64,000 nucleotides of DNA from Bacteroides ndongoniae (GCF_900108345.1 NZ_FNVV01000014.1:1845664-1909663); one strand, 5' to 3'; counted from the stretch's first letter, positions 54,165 to 63,444 are shown. Notes: generated by a model not told the origin, from the letters alone. A program made the numbers and translations.

Positions 54165-55919
54165 GAGCGTTTTAGTGCAGCAACAGGCTGTGGAGTGTAA
54201 CTTCGCTGAGAATGATAGCTGGATTATATTATCTGCGATTGAACAAAGTATTAAGCGTAAAATAGAAGCAGTTGGCACTCCACTTAAAGATTGGGATATT
54301 CGAATTAACTACGGAATAAAAACAGGCTTTAATGAAGCGTTTGTTATCACTACCGACAAGCGTAATGAAATATTGGCAAATTGTCAAACAGAAGACGAAC
54401 GTACCAGAACAGCTGAATTAATACGACCGATTTTAAGAGGACGTGATATTAAACGTTATGCTTATAATTGGGCTGGTTTATATCTTATTGCGACTTTTCC
54501 TTCCCGCCACTATGACATAGAAATGTATCCAGCGGTTAAACAGTATCTTTTGACATTTGGTATTGAAAAGCTTGAACAGACTGGAAAGACCTATATCGTT
54601 AATGGTGAAAAAATTAAGGCTCGTAAAAAGACTAATAACAAGTGGTTTGAAATTCAAGATAGTATCAGCTATTGGGAGGATTTTTCTAAGCCAAAAATCG
54701 TATGGGGTGAAATCTCCGATAAATCAAAATTTGCTTTTGACTTTTCAGGTGAATATATACCAGAAGCTACTACATTTTATCTTAATGGAGAATATATAGA
54801 ATATTTATTAACAGCCTTAAACTCATCTGTTTCAGAATGGTTGTTCTCTAAAACAGGAACAACTACAGGTGTTGGTACAATTCGATGGAAAAAATACACA
54901 ATAGAACAATTAATTGTAGCAAAACCCAACTATGAGCAACAGAAAGAACACCTTGCCGCCTTTGAAAATTTAAAGGCTGGCAAGATGTCTGTCTCTGATT
55001 TTAAAGATTTTAGCAATAAATTGATGTACAAGATTTATGAATTAACTAATGAAGAAATACGTGCTATAGAGAATTTATATAATTAATTTCGTCTTGTGTT
55101 AAGCCATATAAATTATATACGATATATTCAATTTCCGTATAATTATTATTATCGATTAACCGTTCAATTTGAGCCAGCTCCTTATTTTCGATTTTTAATT
55201 GTGGAATAGGAAGCTGCTCAATAAACATTGGTTTATATTCAAAATATCCCCCATTACGAGTGACTCCAAGTAGCTTAATATAAAAATCTGCTATTTTGGA
55301 ATTAAGAATAGCTAATAAATATTTACTTGCTGGAACAATCATGGAAGATGGTGCGTTAATAAAACTATTATTTTCTACTAAAGCATAATTAGGAGTCAAG
55401 TTCAGATTACCCCATACGATTTTTGGCTTAGAAAAATCCTCCATATATGCGCAATTACGCAGATTGTAAGGAGTATCACCTTTATCAGCTCTTGTAGAGA
55501 TTTTCTCCCAATATTGGTCTAAATGAGCCTTTATAGCTGGATAATTCTCTATTTGAATGCGAGGTATTTTACCTTTTATGCCGTTATGAGTATTAATTAG
55601 CCACAAATTCGCCCAGTCGTAACTATATCGCTTTATATCACGTCCTCTTAAAATCGGTCGTATTAATTCAGCTGTTCTGGTACGTTCGTCTTCTGTTTGA
55701 CAATTTGCCAATATCTCATTTCTCTTCTCTGTAGATATAATGAAAGCGTCATTATATCCAGTAAGGACTCCACGATATATGTTAATATTCCAGTTTTTGA
55801 GTGGAGTACCTATAGTATCTATTTTTTGTTTGATACTTTGCTCAATAGGTGAAAGTATCACCCATGAATCAGAAGAAGCGAAATTACACTCCACAGCCTG
55901 TTGCTGCACTAAAATGCTC
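54165..55919. repeat. Invertible segment carrying two alternative R-M 3' ends
   Basis: The ends 54165-54207 and 55877-55919 are a 43-bp inverted repeat with two mismatches (perfect 31-bp core 54170-54200 / 55884-55914). A second perfect 80-bp inverted repeat lies inside, 54370-54449 / 55635-55714, and both pairs have the same symmetry centre (base coordinates sum to 110084), so the two halves are collinear paralogues. Inside the 80-bp arms is ACGTTCGT (55682-55689) and its inverse ACGAACGT (54395-54402), which matches eight bases of the Mpi consensus as I recall it (ARACGTWCGT). A crossover at the 43-bp repeat swaps the complete C-terminal part of the enzyme; one at the 80-bp repeat swaps only the distal part. 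Confidence 0.85.
54175..55086 (+). pseudogene. Silent alternative 3' cassette of the Type IIG-like R-M gene
   Basis: 303 codons opening at GTG (54175) in phase with the expressed gene's frame across the inverted repeat. The deduced protein starts QQQAVECNF as in the expressed copy, shares the block NCQTEDERTRTAELIRPILRGRDIKRY, then diverges and ends in a related helical tail (YELTNEEIRAIENLYN). It lacks any methyltransferase or nuclease part, a convincing ribosome site or a promoter, so it is an unexpressed donor, not a separate gene. Its last 23 bp overlap the expressed gene's 3' end in a convergent arrangement. Fusion after inversion would give about 1260 residues from the ATG at 58780. Confidence 0.8.
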
Positions 55920-58780
55920 AATTTATTTAAGTCATCTGTATTAGAAATAATACAAGCTAATGTATTTTGAGTATAACTTTCCTTCTTTGCTATCAAAATA
56001 TTAGTTTCAACAGTTGCTGCATCAAATATCTTTATCCCTGCAAAATCAATTAACAAAACAGGATTTGTTTTTGCAATAAAATATTGGCGTAATTCTTTTC
56101 CATATCCGGCTCTCATCCACTTATTGGAAGTAATGTAACATAGGCAGCCATTAGGTTTAAGCAAATTCATCCCATGCTCGTAGAATAAACAATAAATATC
56201 CCCTGTACGAACATAAGTTTTATACTTCATTCGCTCTAAGACATCAGCATCTGTTCCCATAGATTGCAGTTGAATATAAGGAGGATTGCCAATAATACAA
56301 TCAAATCCTATAAAATTGCCATCTGTATCCAATAATTCTGGAAACTCTATACGCCATTCAAAAGCACCCAAATAAATCTTATTGGAATTGATTTCCTCAA
56401 AATAACTTTCAAGTTCTGCTATTTCCCTTTTAACAGCATCCACACGTTTCTGCCAATCCTTTTGTTCTTTTTTACTCATTTCAAACAGCTGCGGTGCAAG
56501 TAAATTCACCAGTTCTGCCCTACGCTTATTTAATCTAAGTTTTTTAGGGTCTTTTGCACCGATTTCAGTGGTAAGTTTAGATTTAATTTCAGCTATCATT
56601 GAATCCAACTCCCGCTTTTCAGCTTTATCTTGAGCATTCTTATACTTGCTCACAGCATTTCTATACTGGCTAATAGAAATACCTGTTTCTTTTAATACGG
56701 ACTTAATACTATCCGTTAAATCAAAACGGTGCAAAAGAGAGTTCCCACATTTGATATTTATATCAATATTAGGTAAGGTTTCCAATTGTTTATAATCACT
56801 TTCTGCTGTATAGTAAGCATTCTTAAGCAATTCAATCCACAAACGCAACCGGCATATTTTCACAGAGTTTGGATTAATATCAACGCCAAATAAACAATTC
56901 TCAATGATTATCTTTTTCTCTTTGAACAATGTTTCTTGTATGCGTCGGCTTTCCTCATTCAATGGATTATACGCAAACAAATTGTTGTCCGCATCCGTTA
57001 CAATCAGTTCATCGTTTTCAATAGAGAATGTGTAATCTGACTTTTTAATACGCTTACCTTCGGAATCTACTAAAATCCCTAGTTCATATTTCAAACATAT
57101 TAGCTCGTTTAAAGCGGATACCAAAAAGTGCCCTGACCCCACTGCCGGATCACAAATTGTGATACTGTTTATAATCCGGTTAGCTTGTGATATATCTTCT
57201 ATTTTATTGTATAAATCTGCAACAGACGCACAATTCCAATTGTAAAAATTATTAAATTTAGTCAAGACAGAATTAGCAACGGCTTCACGGCACATATACA
57301 TTGTGATAAATCCGGGAGTAAACACCGAACCATCTTTATGTCCGTTAATTTTTTCAAATATAAGTCCTAGAACAGAAGCATTAATCAAAGTTTTGGCTTC
57401 TTCTTGTACTTCCTCACTTCCCTCGCTTGCAAAATTATATGCATCTAAAAACGCAAATAAATAATTCAAAGTCGGAAGGCTACTGAACTGTTGTTTTTCC
57501 TTACGATTGATTAATACACTATTAGTAAATAGTGGTAATTCAGACCGCTGTGACAAACTATTTATCTTTATTGTATTGCTTTCCAGTTCAGTAACTTCAA
57601 AGAGTGAACTATTCAAATAAGGGACATACTCGAAATCTTTCAATATGGAAGCCGTTCTTTGATTAACACTTCGTGCTAGAACTTGAAAAAATAAAGTGTT
57701 TAAATCATCGAAATCACGTATTTTCTGTATAGAAAGAAATTTGTAACATTGCTCTCCGTTGTGGTATTTCAACATTTGAGCTTCCAGCAATTTCAAGAAT
57801 AAGATTCGATTAATCCAAGTAATGCATAACTCCATAGCCACATTGAACAAACGTTCTTCTTGGGCACTTCCATAAATTGCGATATTGGGAACTTTTCGCA
57901 AGCAGTCTTCTGCATCAAGTTGGTTGATTGTATTCTCCAACAAAGAAGCTTCATTACGCCGTCCAACAGCTTTACGTACAATGACAATCTTATTGTTTTC
58001 CTTTTTCTCTTCAATACCCAGAATATGCAACAACTCTGCATAAAACTTCTTATTCAAAGAGTTACTGTCATTTTGGAAGGGCAGTTTCAGCAAATGCACA
58101 TCACTGAATACCTTATACAATTCGATAAGTTTTTTTGAAGCAGTATTCTCACCTAAATATTTAGCGTAAGAGCGGATGTCAAAATAGGTATAGTCAAGAC
58201 TATCTGCAACTTCTTCGATAAATGAAGAAGCTATCTCAGAATAAAAGAAGTCTGTTTTGCGACTTGTTTTCCTACCATCCTCAAAATCCTGAAACTCTTT
58301 TTTCAGTTTCTTATTTTGATAAAATTTTTGCTCAAACTCTTGGGCATCAAAGATAAAATATTCATATACATTGGTAGCTATCAGATATTTAATATCTGAA
58401 TTTTTCTTGGATATTCTTTCTCTTAAATAATAGAGCAAGAGTTCCTGCAGAGCTTTCCTATTTAAGTTACCAACAGAAATCATTTCGTTTCTGTTGGTTG
58501 TACTCTTTACCTCAATTAATAAACCAATATTTGACTTACTTGTTTTATCTAATCTTACAGCCAAATCTATATCTTCTTCTGGAGCCATATAGTATGGTTT
58601 ATAAAAAGTATCACTTAGGAAATTCCTTAAGTGTTCCTTTTGGGTTTCTTCTCTTTGACCATCTGATATGGTAGATAATAAAGTATGAAGAGCTTTTTTA
58701 AAACGATTGAAATCTTCAGTTTCTATTGCTACCTGCCTATACGCTTTATTCAATATTTGATTAGGCTTTAATTGTCCCAT
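55064..58780 (-). CDS. Type IIG-like restriction-modification enzyme (nuclease, methyltransferase and specificity in one chain)
   Basis: 1238 residues from the ATG at 58780, which follows AAAGGAC; a TTG 10 codons upstream is not preferred. An N-terminal PD-(D/E)XK nuclease site is visible as D72 ... E90-V-K92 (LLIEVKSTTN). The gamma/beta-type N6-adenine methyltransferase core shows DPAVGSGHF near 543-552 and NPPY near 832. The C-terminal 281 residues (from QQQAVECNF) form the target-recognition part and are exactly the portion with an inverted spare copy downstream. Eco57I-like enzymes cut and methylate at one asymmetric site; the actual specificity cannot be read. It is cargo of the mobile element. 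A -7 box TACTTTTG is at the complement of 58808-58815. Confidence 0.88.
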   Translation of the reverse strand: MGQLKPNQILNKAYRQVAIETEDFNRFKKALHTLLSTISDGQREETQKEHLRNFLSDTFYKPYYMAPEEDIDLAVRLDKTSKSNIGLLIEVKSTTNRNEMISVGNLNRKALQELLLYYLRERISKKNSDIKYLIATNVYEYFIFDAQEFEQKFYQNKKLKKEFQDFEDGRKTSRKTDFFYSEIASSFIEEVADSLDYTYFDIRSYAKYLGENTASKKLIELYKVFSDVHLLKLPFQNDSNSLNKKFYAELLHILGIEEKKENNKIVIVRKAVGRRNEASLLENTINQLDAEDCLRKVPNIAIYGSAQEERLFNVAMELCITWINRILFLKLLEAQMLKYHNGEQCYKFLSIQKIRDFDDLNTLFFQVLARSVNQRTASILKDFEYVPYLNSSLFEVTELESNTIKINSLSQRSELPLFTNSVLINRKEKQQFSSLPTLNYLFAFLDAYNFASEGSEEVQEEAKTLINASVLGLIFEKINGHKDGSVFTPGFITMYMCREAVANSVLTKFNNFYNWNCASVADLYNKIEDISQANRIINSITICDPAVGSGHFLVSALNELICLKYELGILVDSEGKRIKKSDYTFSIENDELIVTDADNNLFAYNPLNEESRRIQETLFKEKKIIIENCLFGVDINPNSVKICRLRLWIELLKNAYYTAESDYKQLETLPNIDINIKCGNSLLHRFDLTDSIKSVLKETGISISQYRNAVSKYKNAQDKAEKRELDSMIAEIKSKLTTEIGAKDPKKLRLNKRRAELVNLLAPQLFEMSKKEQKDWQKRVDAVKREIAELESYFEEINSNKIYLGAFEWRIEFPELLDTDGNFIGFDCIIGNPPYIQLQSMGTDADVLERMKYKTYVRTGDIYCLFYEHGMNLLKPNGCLCYITSNKWMRAGYGKELRQYFIAKTNPVLLIDFAGIKIFDAATVETNILIAKKESYTQNTLACIISNTDDLNKLSILVQQQAVECNFASSDSWVILSPIEQSIKQKIDTIGTPLKNWNINIYRGVLTGYNDAFIISTEKRNEILANCQTEDERTRTAELIRPILRGRDIKRYSYDWANLWLINTHNGIKGKIPRIQIENYPAIKAHLDQYWEKISTRADKGDTPYNLRNCAYMEDFSKPKIVWGNLNLTPNYALVENNSFINAPSSMIVPASKYLLAILNSKIADFYIKLLGVTRNGGYFEYKPMFIEQLPIPQLKIENKELAQIERLIDNNNYTEIEYIVYNLYGLTQDEINYINSL

Positions 58781-58807
58781 AATGTCCTTTTTTAATAAAA
58801 TCACAAG

Positions 58808-58815
58808 CAAAAGTA
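58808..58815 (-). promoter_or_regulatory. -7 box of the R-M gene
   Basis: TACTTTTG on the minus strand, 28 bases before the ATG at 58780. A -33 box is not clear, so strength is uncertain. Confidence 0.45.
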
Positions 58816-58846
58816 ATCTAATTTGTTGATATATACCTCATAACCA

Positions 58847-58892
58847 ATAAAAAAAGGAAGTATAACCCTATATTGCAGATTATACTTCCTTT
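58847..58892 (-). terminator. Terminator separating the mobilization genes from the R-M gene
   Basis: Read leftward, AGGAAGTATAA pairs with TTATACTTCCT (11 bp, perfect) and is followed by seven T residues. It lies just after the mobilization operon's last stop at 58911. Confidence 0.85.
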
Positions 58893-58910
58893 CGCATATA
58901 AAAAACTTCT

Positions 58911-59609
58911 TTATTCAAGTTCTTGCGCTTCCTGCTGCAACAGTCTTGCCTTTTCCAGTTTCTCAGCCCTTACCCGTGTACGATATTCAAAATCTTCTAC
59001 CTCATTACGGATATTCCTAATGACAGTTTTATCTCTGTCACGATGGAATACCACTTCCAATGTATCCAATTCATTTCCTGAAATACCACCATACATTTTG
59101 ATAAGGCGGTACTTCAAATCATTGTCAGAAAGTTGCATATTCCGTTTAAACTGACAAGCATTGCCGACCAAAAGAAGCAGAATTATCCCCAACAGAACAA
59201 CCTGCCACAAGAATGGCCGTGAGGCTTTAAAGTCCAAAATATGATTGTTGGTGTGATGAACTTCCAACTGCTGTATTCTCTGCAACTCGTTGGCGATGCG
59301 TTCCTGTTCCGAGAATATGTCCTTGTTAATGGCACATAGGTTGGCATATAGGTTGTGCATCTCCTTGACATGAACCAGTGTCAGTTCACGGAACTGCTCC
59401 CACTCATTTCTTCCGGCTGAAAGCTGGGACTTCATTCCAGCAATCTCCGCTTGAAGCCGTTGCAAATTGTCGGAAAGCAGGACAAGTCCCTCATTGTTTT
59501 CTTCTTCATCAGTCGTTTCAACCGAAGTTATATGTTCCTTGATTTCGGAACAAAGGTTATATACCGCATCCAGCGTGTGGACAAAATCATTGTTCTCCAT
59601 TTCTTTCAT
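58911..59609 (-). CDS. Coiled-coil membrane protein of the mobilization operon
   Basis: 232 residues. An acidic N-terminal helix region (1-60), a coiled coil (60-120), one transmembrane helix (LWQVVLLGIILLLLVGNACQF, about 130-150), and a basic C-terminal helix (about 175-232, RDRDKTVIRNIRNEVEDFEYRTRVRAEKLEKAR). No named family; a similar third gene often follows mobA in Bacteroides mobilizable elements. It could link the relaxosome to the membrane coupling protein (inference). It is the last gene before a terminator, 22 bp after mobA. Confidence 0.65.
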   Translation of the reverse strand: MKEMENNDFVHTLDAVYNLCSEIKEHITSVETTDEEENNEGLVLLSDNLQRLQAEIAGMKSQLSAGRNEWEQFRELTLVHVKEMHNLYANLCAINKDIFSEQERIANELQRIQQLEVHHTNNHILDFKASRPFLWQVVLLGIILLLLVGNACQFKRNMQLSDNDLKYRLIKMYGGISGNELDTLEVVFHRDRDKTVIRNIRNEVEDFEYRTRVRAEKLEKARLLQQEAQELE

Positions 59610-59631
59610 TTTCGTATCTGTTTTTGAGTTA

Positions 59632-60573
59632 TTACCAGTTTATCCTTCTCTTTTTATTCTTTTTCAATTTCCGCTGAAAGGCTGCTTCCGCATTTTCATC
59701 GGTATAATTGGGGGTAGGGTTGAACAATCCGCCCAATGCCCCGACAATGCTTTCTACTACATTGCTGCCTGAATTATAGGTATTCTCATACTGCATCACA
59801 GGTTGGTTGCCGTTAGTTACCATTCCGATATTCTGTTGATATTGGTTATTGGTTTCTCCCAACATTCTGTCCAACTTGGAATAACTGAAACTCCTATCAA
59901 TGTCCGAAGCCTTGAACGTAATACCGTCTTTAGTCAATGACAAGCCCTGTATGACATTGCTTCTGCCTCTATACTTGAACTCCGTTTTTATTCCCTGTCT
60001 GGATAATTCCGATATGAACTGCTTCCAGCTATTGGATTTGTTTAACGAGTTCTTGACCGCATGGTAAATCTCATACTTCGTCTTATCATTTCCTTTCAGA
60101 CGGTGAGTCCGTACTCTATCCTTTCCTTTACCAAAATAAAGTCCATACTTCTCTTTCAGTTCCTTGCAGACTTTGACATTCCGATAACAGTCGTTCTTGT
60201 CATTGATCGTGCGTCCGTTGTTATTCACTCGGTTGAAAACAATGTGAACATGCGGATGCTTCTGGTCATTGTGCCGGGCAATGATATATTGGGTATCTTT
60301 GATTCCCATTTTCTGCATATACTCCTTTGCTAGACTTACCAGCATCTCATCCGTCATTCTCGGAGCGTCCTCAGGTGCGTAACTGAGCGAGATATGTCCC
60401 ACAGGCTGACGAATATTCGGTTTCATCATCCGCTGAGCTTGAAAACAGTCCGTAATGGTCTGAATGCTGTCCGTTAATACTCCTTCGGCAGCCAGAAGTC
60501 TTGCTTCCGGCTTACCCAATACATAATTGACACATCCTTTGAATCCCGCTCCCTTACTTATTTTTCCAATCAT
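59632..60573 (-). CDS. Relaxase MobA-like
   Basis: 313 residues, PF03432-type relaxase. Catalytic tyrosine probably Y17 in FKGCVNYVLGK; the metal-binding motif is HPHVHIVFNRV (H106, H108, H110, N114). It would nick oriT and pilot the strand during mobilization. The C-terminal third is basic and ends KLKKNKKRRINW. It overlaps mobC by 20 bp. No T4SS genes are in the window, so it relies on a helper. Confidence 0.93.
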   Translation of the reverse strand: MIGKISKGAGFKGCVNYVLGKPEARLLAAEGVLTDSIQTITDCFQAQRMMKPNIRQPVGHISLSYAPEDAPRMTDEMLVSLAKEYMQKMGIKDTQYIIARHNDQKHPHVHIVFNRVNNNGRTINDKNDCYRNVKVCKELKEKYGLYFGKGKDRVRTHRLKGNDKTKYEIYHAVKNSLNKSNSWKQFISELSRQGIKTEFKYRGRSNVIQGLSLTKDGITFKASDIDRSFSYSKLDRMLGETNNQYQQNIGMVTNGNQPVMQYENTYNSGSNVVESIVGALGGLFNPTPNYTDENAEAAFQRKLKKNKKRRINW

Positions 60574-60907
60574 CGGACAACTGTTTAATGATTTGTACTA
60601 TCTTTTTCTTCAACAGCATAAGTTCTGTTGCTACGCCAGCAAATCCTCCGGCATTGGCTTTATGGGCAAGCTGGTTGATGTTATTGGCTTCTCCGGCAAG
60701 TTTCCGCAACACGTCCGCATCCGCCTTGCTGATGCGCCGTACTACTTTACCCGTAAGCAATACGGAGTGGACGAACCTACTGAGTGAAACTCCTGCATCT
60801 TTCCTGCGTTTCTCTACCGCTTGGTACTCAATATCTGTAAATCTTGCGCTAACCACACGCACCTTGTTGCGCCTGGTCTGCAGTGATTGTTGTTTATCTT
60901 TTTCCAT
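60554..60907 (-). CDS. MobC-like relaxosome accessory protein
   Basis: 117 residues from the ATG at 60907 (MEKDKQQSLQTRRNKVRVVS); an upstream extension would enter the oriT-like region. The ribbon-helix-helix pattern (RVVSARFTDIEYQAVEKRRKDAGVSLSRFVHSVLLTGKV) and a C-terminal MobC-type helical tail (NNINQLAHKAN...LLKKKIVQIIKQLSDDW) are clear. It would bind oriT beside its own gene and help the relaxase. Overlaps mobA by 20 bp. Confidence 0.9.
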   Translation of the reverse strand: MEKDKQQSLQTRRNKVRVVSARFTDIEYQAVEKRRKDAGVSLSRFVHSVLLTGKVVRRISKADADVLRKLAGEANNINQLAHKANAGGFAGVATELMLLKKKIVQIIKQLSDDWKNK

Positions 60908-60949
60908 TCTGAAATTCGTTTTGGACTGCAACCAACGGGAGCAGGTTGT

Positions 60950-61002
60950 CTTTGCCTTCTGGCAAAGCAAGGGCGGAAATGTATACATTTCCATTACCTT
61001 GC
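60950..61002. other. Probable oriT hairpin region
   Basis: CTTTGCC-TTCT-GGCAAAG (60950-60967) is a perfect 7-bp hairpin. GGAAATGTATACATTTCC (60975-60992) is a perfect palindrome nested between GCAAGG (60967-60972) and CCTTGC (60997-61002). It lies directly upstream of mobC, where relaxosomes commonly assemble. Confidence 0.6.
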
Positions 61003-61053
61003 TTTCTTAGCCTGCACATATTCCGTTGCTACAGCAATGTTACTTGATTAATA

Positions 61054-61998
61054 CTACAGACTCCTGCCTTTCGACTTCTTGGGCACTGATGTTTGTATGA
61101 ATTTCTTTTCTCGGAGAGGATTCCGTTTACACAAGTACTCATTCAAATCCTTGCATCCACTATACAGATGTGATGCGTCACGGATATTGATGGTACTACC
61201 ATACTCTTTTCGGATTTGCAGAATGGCTTCCATCCCTGCACGGTCGTTATCAAAAAAGCAATGAATGCGCAGATAATTTCCCAACGGATAAAGAGCCTTG
61301 GAAACATTCGATACAGAATTCAGTACCATATAGTCTTGTTTGTCAAATTCCGGATATTGAGGACAACTGTCCAATCTCAGTGTCAAGAAAGAAAGATAAT
61401 CCATAAATCCTTCAAAGACATAACAGACTTCATTCTGCCTGTTCGTATGCCGAATATGACTGATGTCCTTGGGAGCAATACACCCCTTGAAATACTTGTT
61501 CCGTATTTCATACCCTCCACGCACATTAGGGAACCCGACTGCATAGTAATGCTTACCGTTGTTCTCGAAATGTACTTCGCAACATTCTCTTTTCGCAAGT
61601 TCCGTATTAATCCCCCTTTCACGCAGATAGGAAAGCAGAACTGGTGATTCCAAAGGTTTCACTTCCATACGTTGAAAACTCGGCTCTGTAGGAGACTGCT
61701 TCTGAAAAGAAAAGGAAACGGGGCAAATATGCGGAGCCTGCTCCTCAATTTGATGCAAAATGTAAGGTAAGCTTTCAGAACAATACAGTACCGAAGCCAA
61801 GGTAAGTATATTACCTCCCTTACCAAGCCCGAAATCATACCATTTATTGATTTCGGTATTCACCTTAAATGATGCGTCTGCTTCCTCTCTAAATGGTGAT
61901 TTATACCAAAGGTTCATTCCCTGTCGTTTGACCGGATTATACCCCAAACTATGCAGATAATCTTCCAGTTTAATATTCTTTGCTTCTTCTATTGTCAT
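61054..61998 (-). CDS. Toprim-type DNA primase of the element
   Basis: 314 residues from the ATG at 61998 (MTIEEAKNIKLEDYLHSLGY). The N terminus has the CHC2 fold pattern without zinc ligands (WYKSPFREEADASFKVNTEINKWYDFGLGKGGNIL). The Toprim part has EGFMDYLSF and FFDNDRAG motifs with their acidic residues. Small primases of this type support single-strand replication after mobilization. It lies 231 bp downstream of the helicase gene, behind an AT-rich repeat region. Confidence 0.85.
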   Translation of the reverse strand: MTIEEAKNIKLEDYLHSLGYNPVKRQGMNLWYKSPFREEADASFKVNTEINKWYDFGLGKGGNILTLASVLYCSESLPYILHQIEEQAPHICPVSFSFQKQSPTEPSFQRMEVKPLESPVLLSYLRERGINTELAKRECCEVHFENNGKHYYAVGFPNVRGGYEIRNKYFKGCIAPKDISHIRHTNRQNEVCYVFEGFMDYLSFLTLRLDSCPQYPEFDKQDYMVLNSVSNVSKALYPLGNYLRIHCFFDNDRAGMEAILQIRKEYGSTINIRDASHLYSGCKDLNEYLCKRNPLREKKFIQTSVPKKSKGRSL

Positions 61999-62034
61999 TT
62001 TCTTATGAATTTGAATGTGAATGAAATGTGTTGA

Positions 62035-62229
62035 TTTGTTGAGTGACGAACTTATCTTACTGAAAAACAACAGAATGACACTTCAACATCAACTCAACAA
62101 AGACCGATGAAAAAAGAAATAACTATTTCTCTTTTCAACAGTGCTTTTAAAAAGTTGAATGTTTGTTGAGAATATTATTCTCTTATACTCAGCAAGTTAG
62201 TATTATCTTTCAACAATTCAACAAAAGAA
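62035..62229. other. Repeat-rich region with TTGTTGA/TCAACAA motifs, possible oriV
   Basis: TTTGTTGAGT (62035-62044) and ACTCAACAAA (62092-62101) form a perfect 10-bp inverted repeat. The remaining bases hold further TTGTTGA/TCAACA copies on both strands (near 62136, 62156, 62168 and 62211), in very AT-rich sequence between the two replication genes. No reading frame of note. Confidence 0.45.
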
Positions 62230-63441
62230 TTAGAATTCATCCAGTTGTTTTCTGGTAATGGTGTAATAGCGTCCTACCCGTCTGATTGGTTCAAATCTCC
62301 TTTCTTTGTTACAGGCAAACAGATAAGTGGTATAAGTCAATCCGTTCGGAGCTGGAGCCAGTTTCCAGTCCTCGGTCACAATTTTCCTTAACCAATGCTT
62401 GTCAATTCTGACTTGGGAAAGATTCAGCAGGATAAGCAAGTCATTAAGACAAAAAGAAAAACTGTCTATTTCCATACACTCCATGATTTCCTTTATCAGC
62501 TCTGCAGCTTCCACCTCGTATTTACTTTTGTTGCAGCGTATAATTTTCAATAAGGCTGCTGTTTCCGTCTGTTTCGGTGAAAACCACATACGACTCACAT
62601 TTTGAGTGGTCAATGTCCGATGCTGCAAAAAGTAAAGGAATGCCGGAATCTCCTCAATCAGTTTCTGTAAGAAGTGTGTATCGTCATTTTCCAGATGATG
62701 AATCTTCCTTACCCAATACCGTGTTTCTCCCGGATCGATAATTACAGGAAGTCTTTCGTTATTTGAACAAAGCACAAACTTGGCAAAGAAGGCAATCTCG
62801 TCACGGTCTTTGCCTTTTGCTTCCACTTTATAGGATAAAGTTGTACTCAGATTTTTCAACCGTTCCGAATCCTCCCTGCGGTTCAGCAATACCTCATCCA
62901 CTACAATGATGAGTTTCCCTGCCCAATCCGAATTGAACTGACTGCGGAAATCTTCATTCGTATTAAAGGTTACATTATTGCGGAACATAGCTTTCAGGAA
63001 GTTTAGGAACGTACTCTTTCCCGTATTTCGTTCTTCCGATACTAACAACAGAATCGGCAATTTCTGAACAGGCTGCAAATAAAGGAGTTGCAAATAATCC
63101 ATTCCCAATTCGTATTGCTCACCGAAAATATGGTGCAGTAAAGCTTGAATATGAGAGAAATCTCCTTCTTTTGGCTGGTGTCCTATCGGTTCATACAGAT
63201 TCAGAAAATTATCAATCACTTGACGGTAGTTCACATGATCAGGTACAGTACAAAAGCCGTCATACTTTGGGACATTTGCCAGATAATCTTTACCATAATC
63301 CTGACGAAGTGTTTCATTGTTCCAGACAATACGCTTCTTTACGTAACCACCGTTCAAACGAGGTTGGTTCACTATTTTGTAGAGTGTCGTACCAACCCGA
63401 ACAAACGGGCTCTCATTTCTCAATGTTTCATCCGTACTCAT
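62230..63441 (-). CDS. Primase-helicase family protein of the element
   Basis: 403 residues. An SF3-like ATPase: Walker A SEERNTGKSTFLN near 142, Walker B VVDEVLLNRRE, sensor SNNERLPV, and arginine finger segment ETRYWVRKI. The C-terminal third is a winged-helix-like region. It matches the DUF5906-type helicase of Bacteroides mobilizable islands that initiates rolling or theta replication of the excised circle (inference). It lies 3 bp from the excisionase-like gene. Confidence 0.85.
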   Translation of the reverse strand: MSTDETLRNESPFVRVGTTLYKIVNQPRLNGGYVKKRIVWNNETLRQDYGKDYLANVPKYDGFCTVPDHVNYRQVIDNFLNLYEPIGHQPKEGDFSHIQALLHHIFGEQYELGMDYLQLLYLQPVQKLPILLLVSEERNTGKSTFLNFLKAMFRNNVTFNTNEDFRSQFNSDWAGKLIIVVDEVLLNRREDSERLKNLSTTLSYKVEAKGKDRDEIAFFAKFVLCSNNERLPVIIDPGETRYWVRKIHHLENDDTHFLQKLIEEIPAFLYFLQHRTLTTQNVSRMWFSPKQTETAALLKIIRCNKSKYEVEAAELIKEIMECMEIDSFSFCLNDLLILLNLSQVRIDKHWLRKIVTEDWKLAPAPNGLTYTTYLFACNKERRFEPIRRVGRYYTITRKQLDEF

Positions 63442-63444
63442 ACC

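Noticed and set aside
54175..55086. Independent 303-residue gene after the invertase
   Set aside because: It lacks its own ribosome site and catalytic domains and is a collinear paralogue of the R-M gene's 3' end inside an inverted repeat; treated as a silent cassette.
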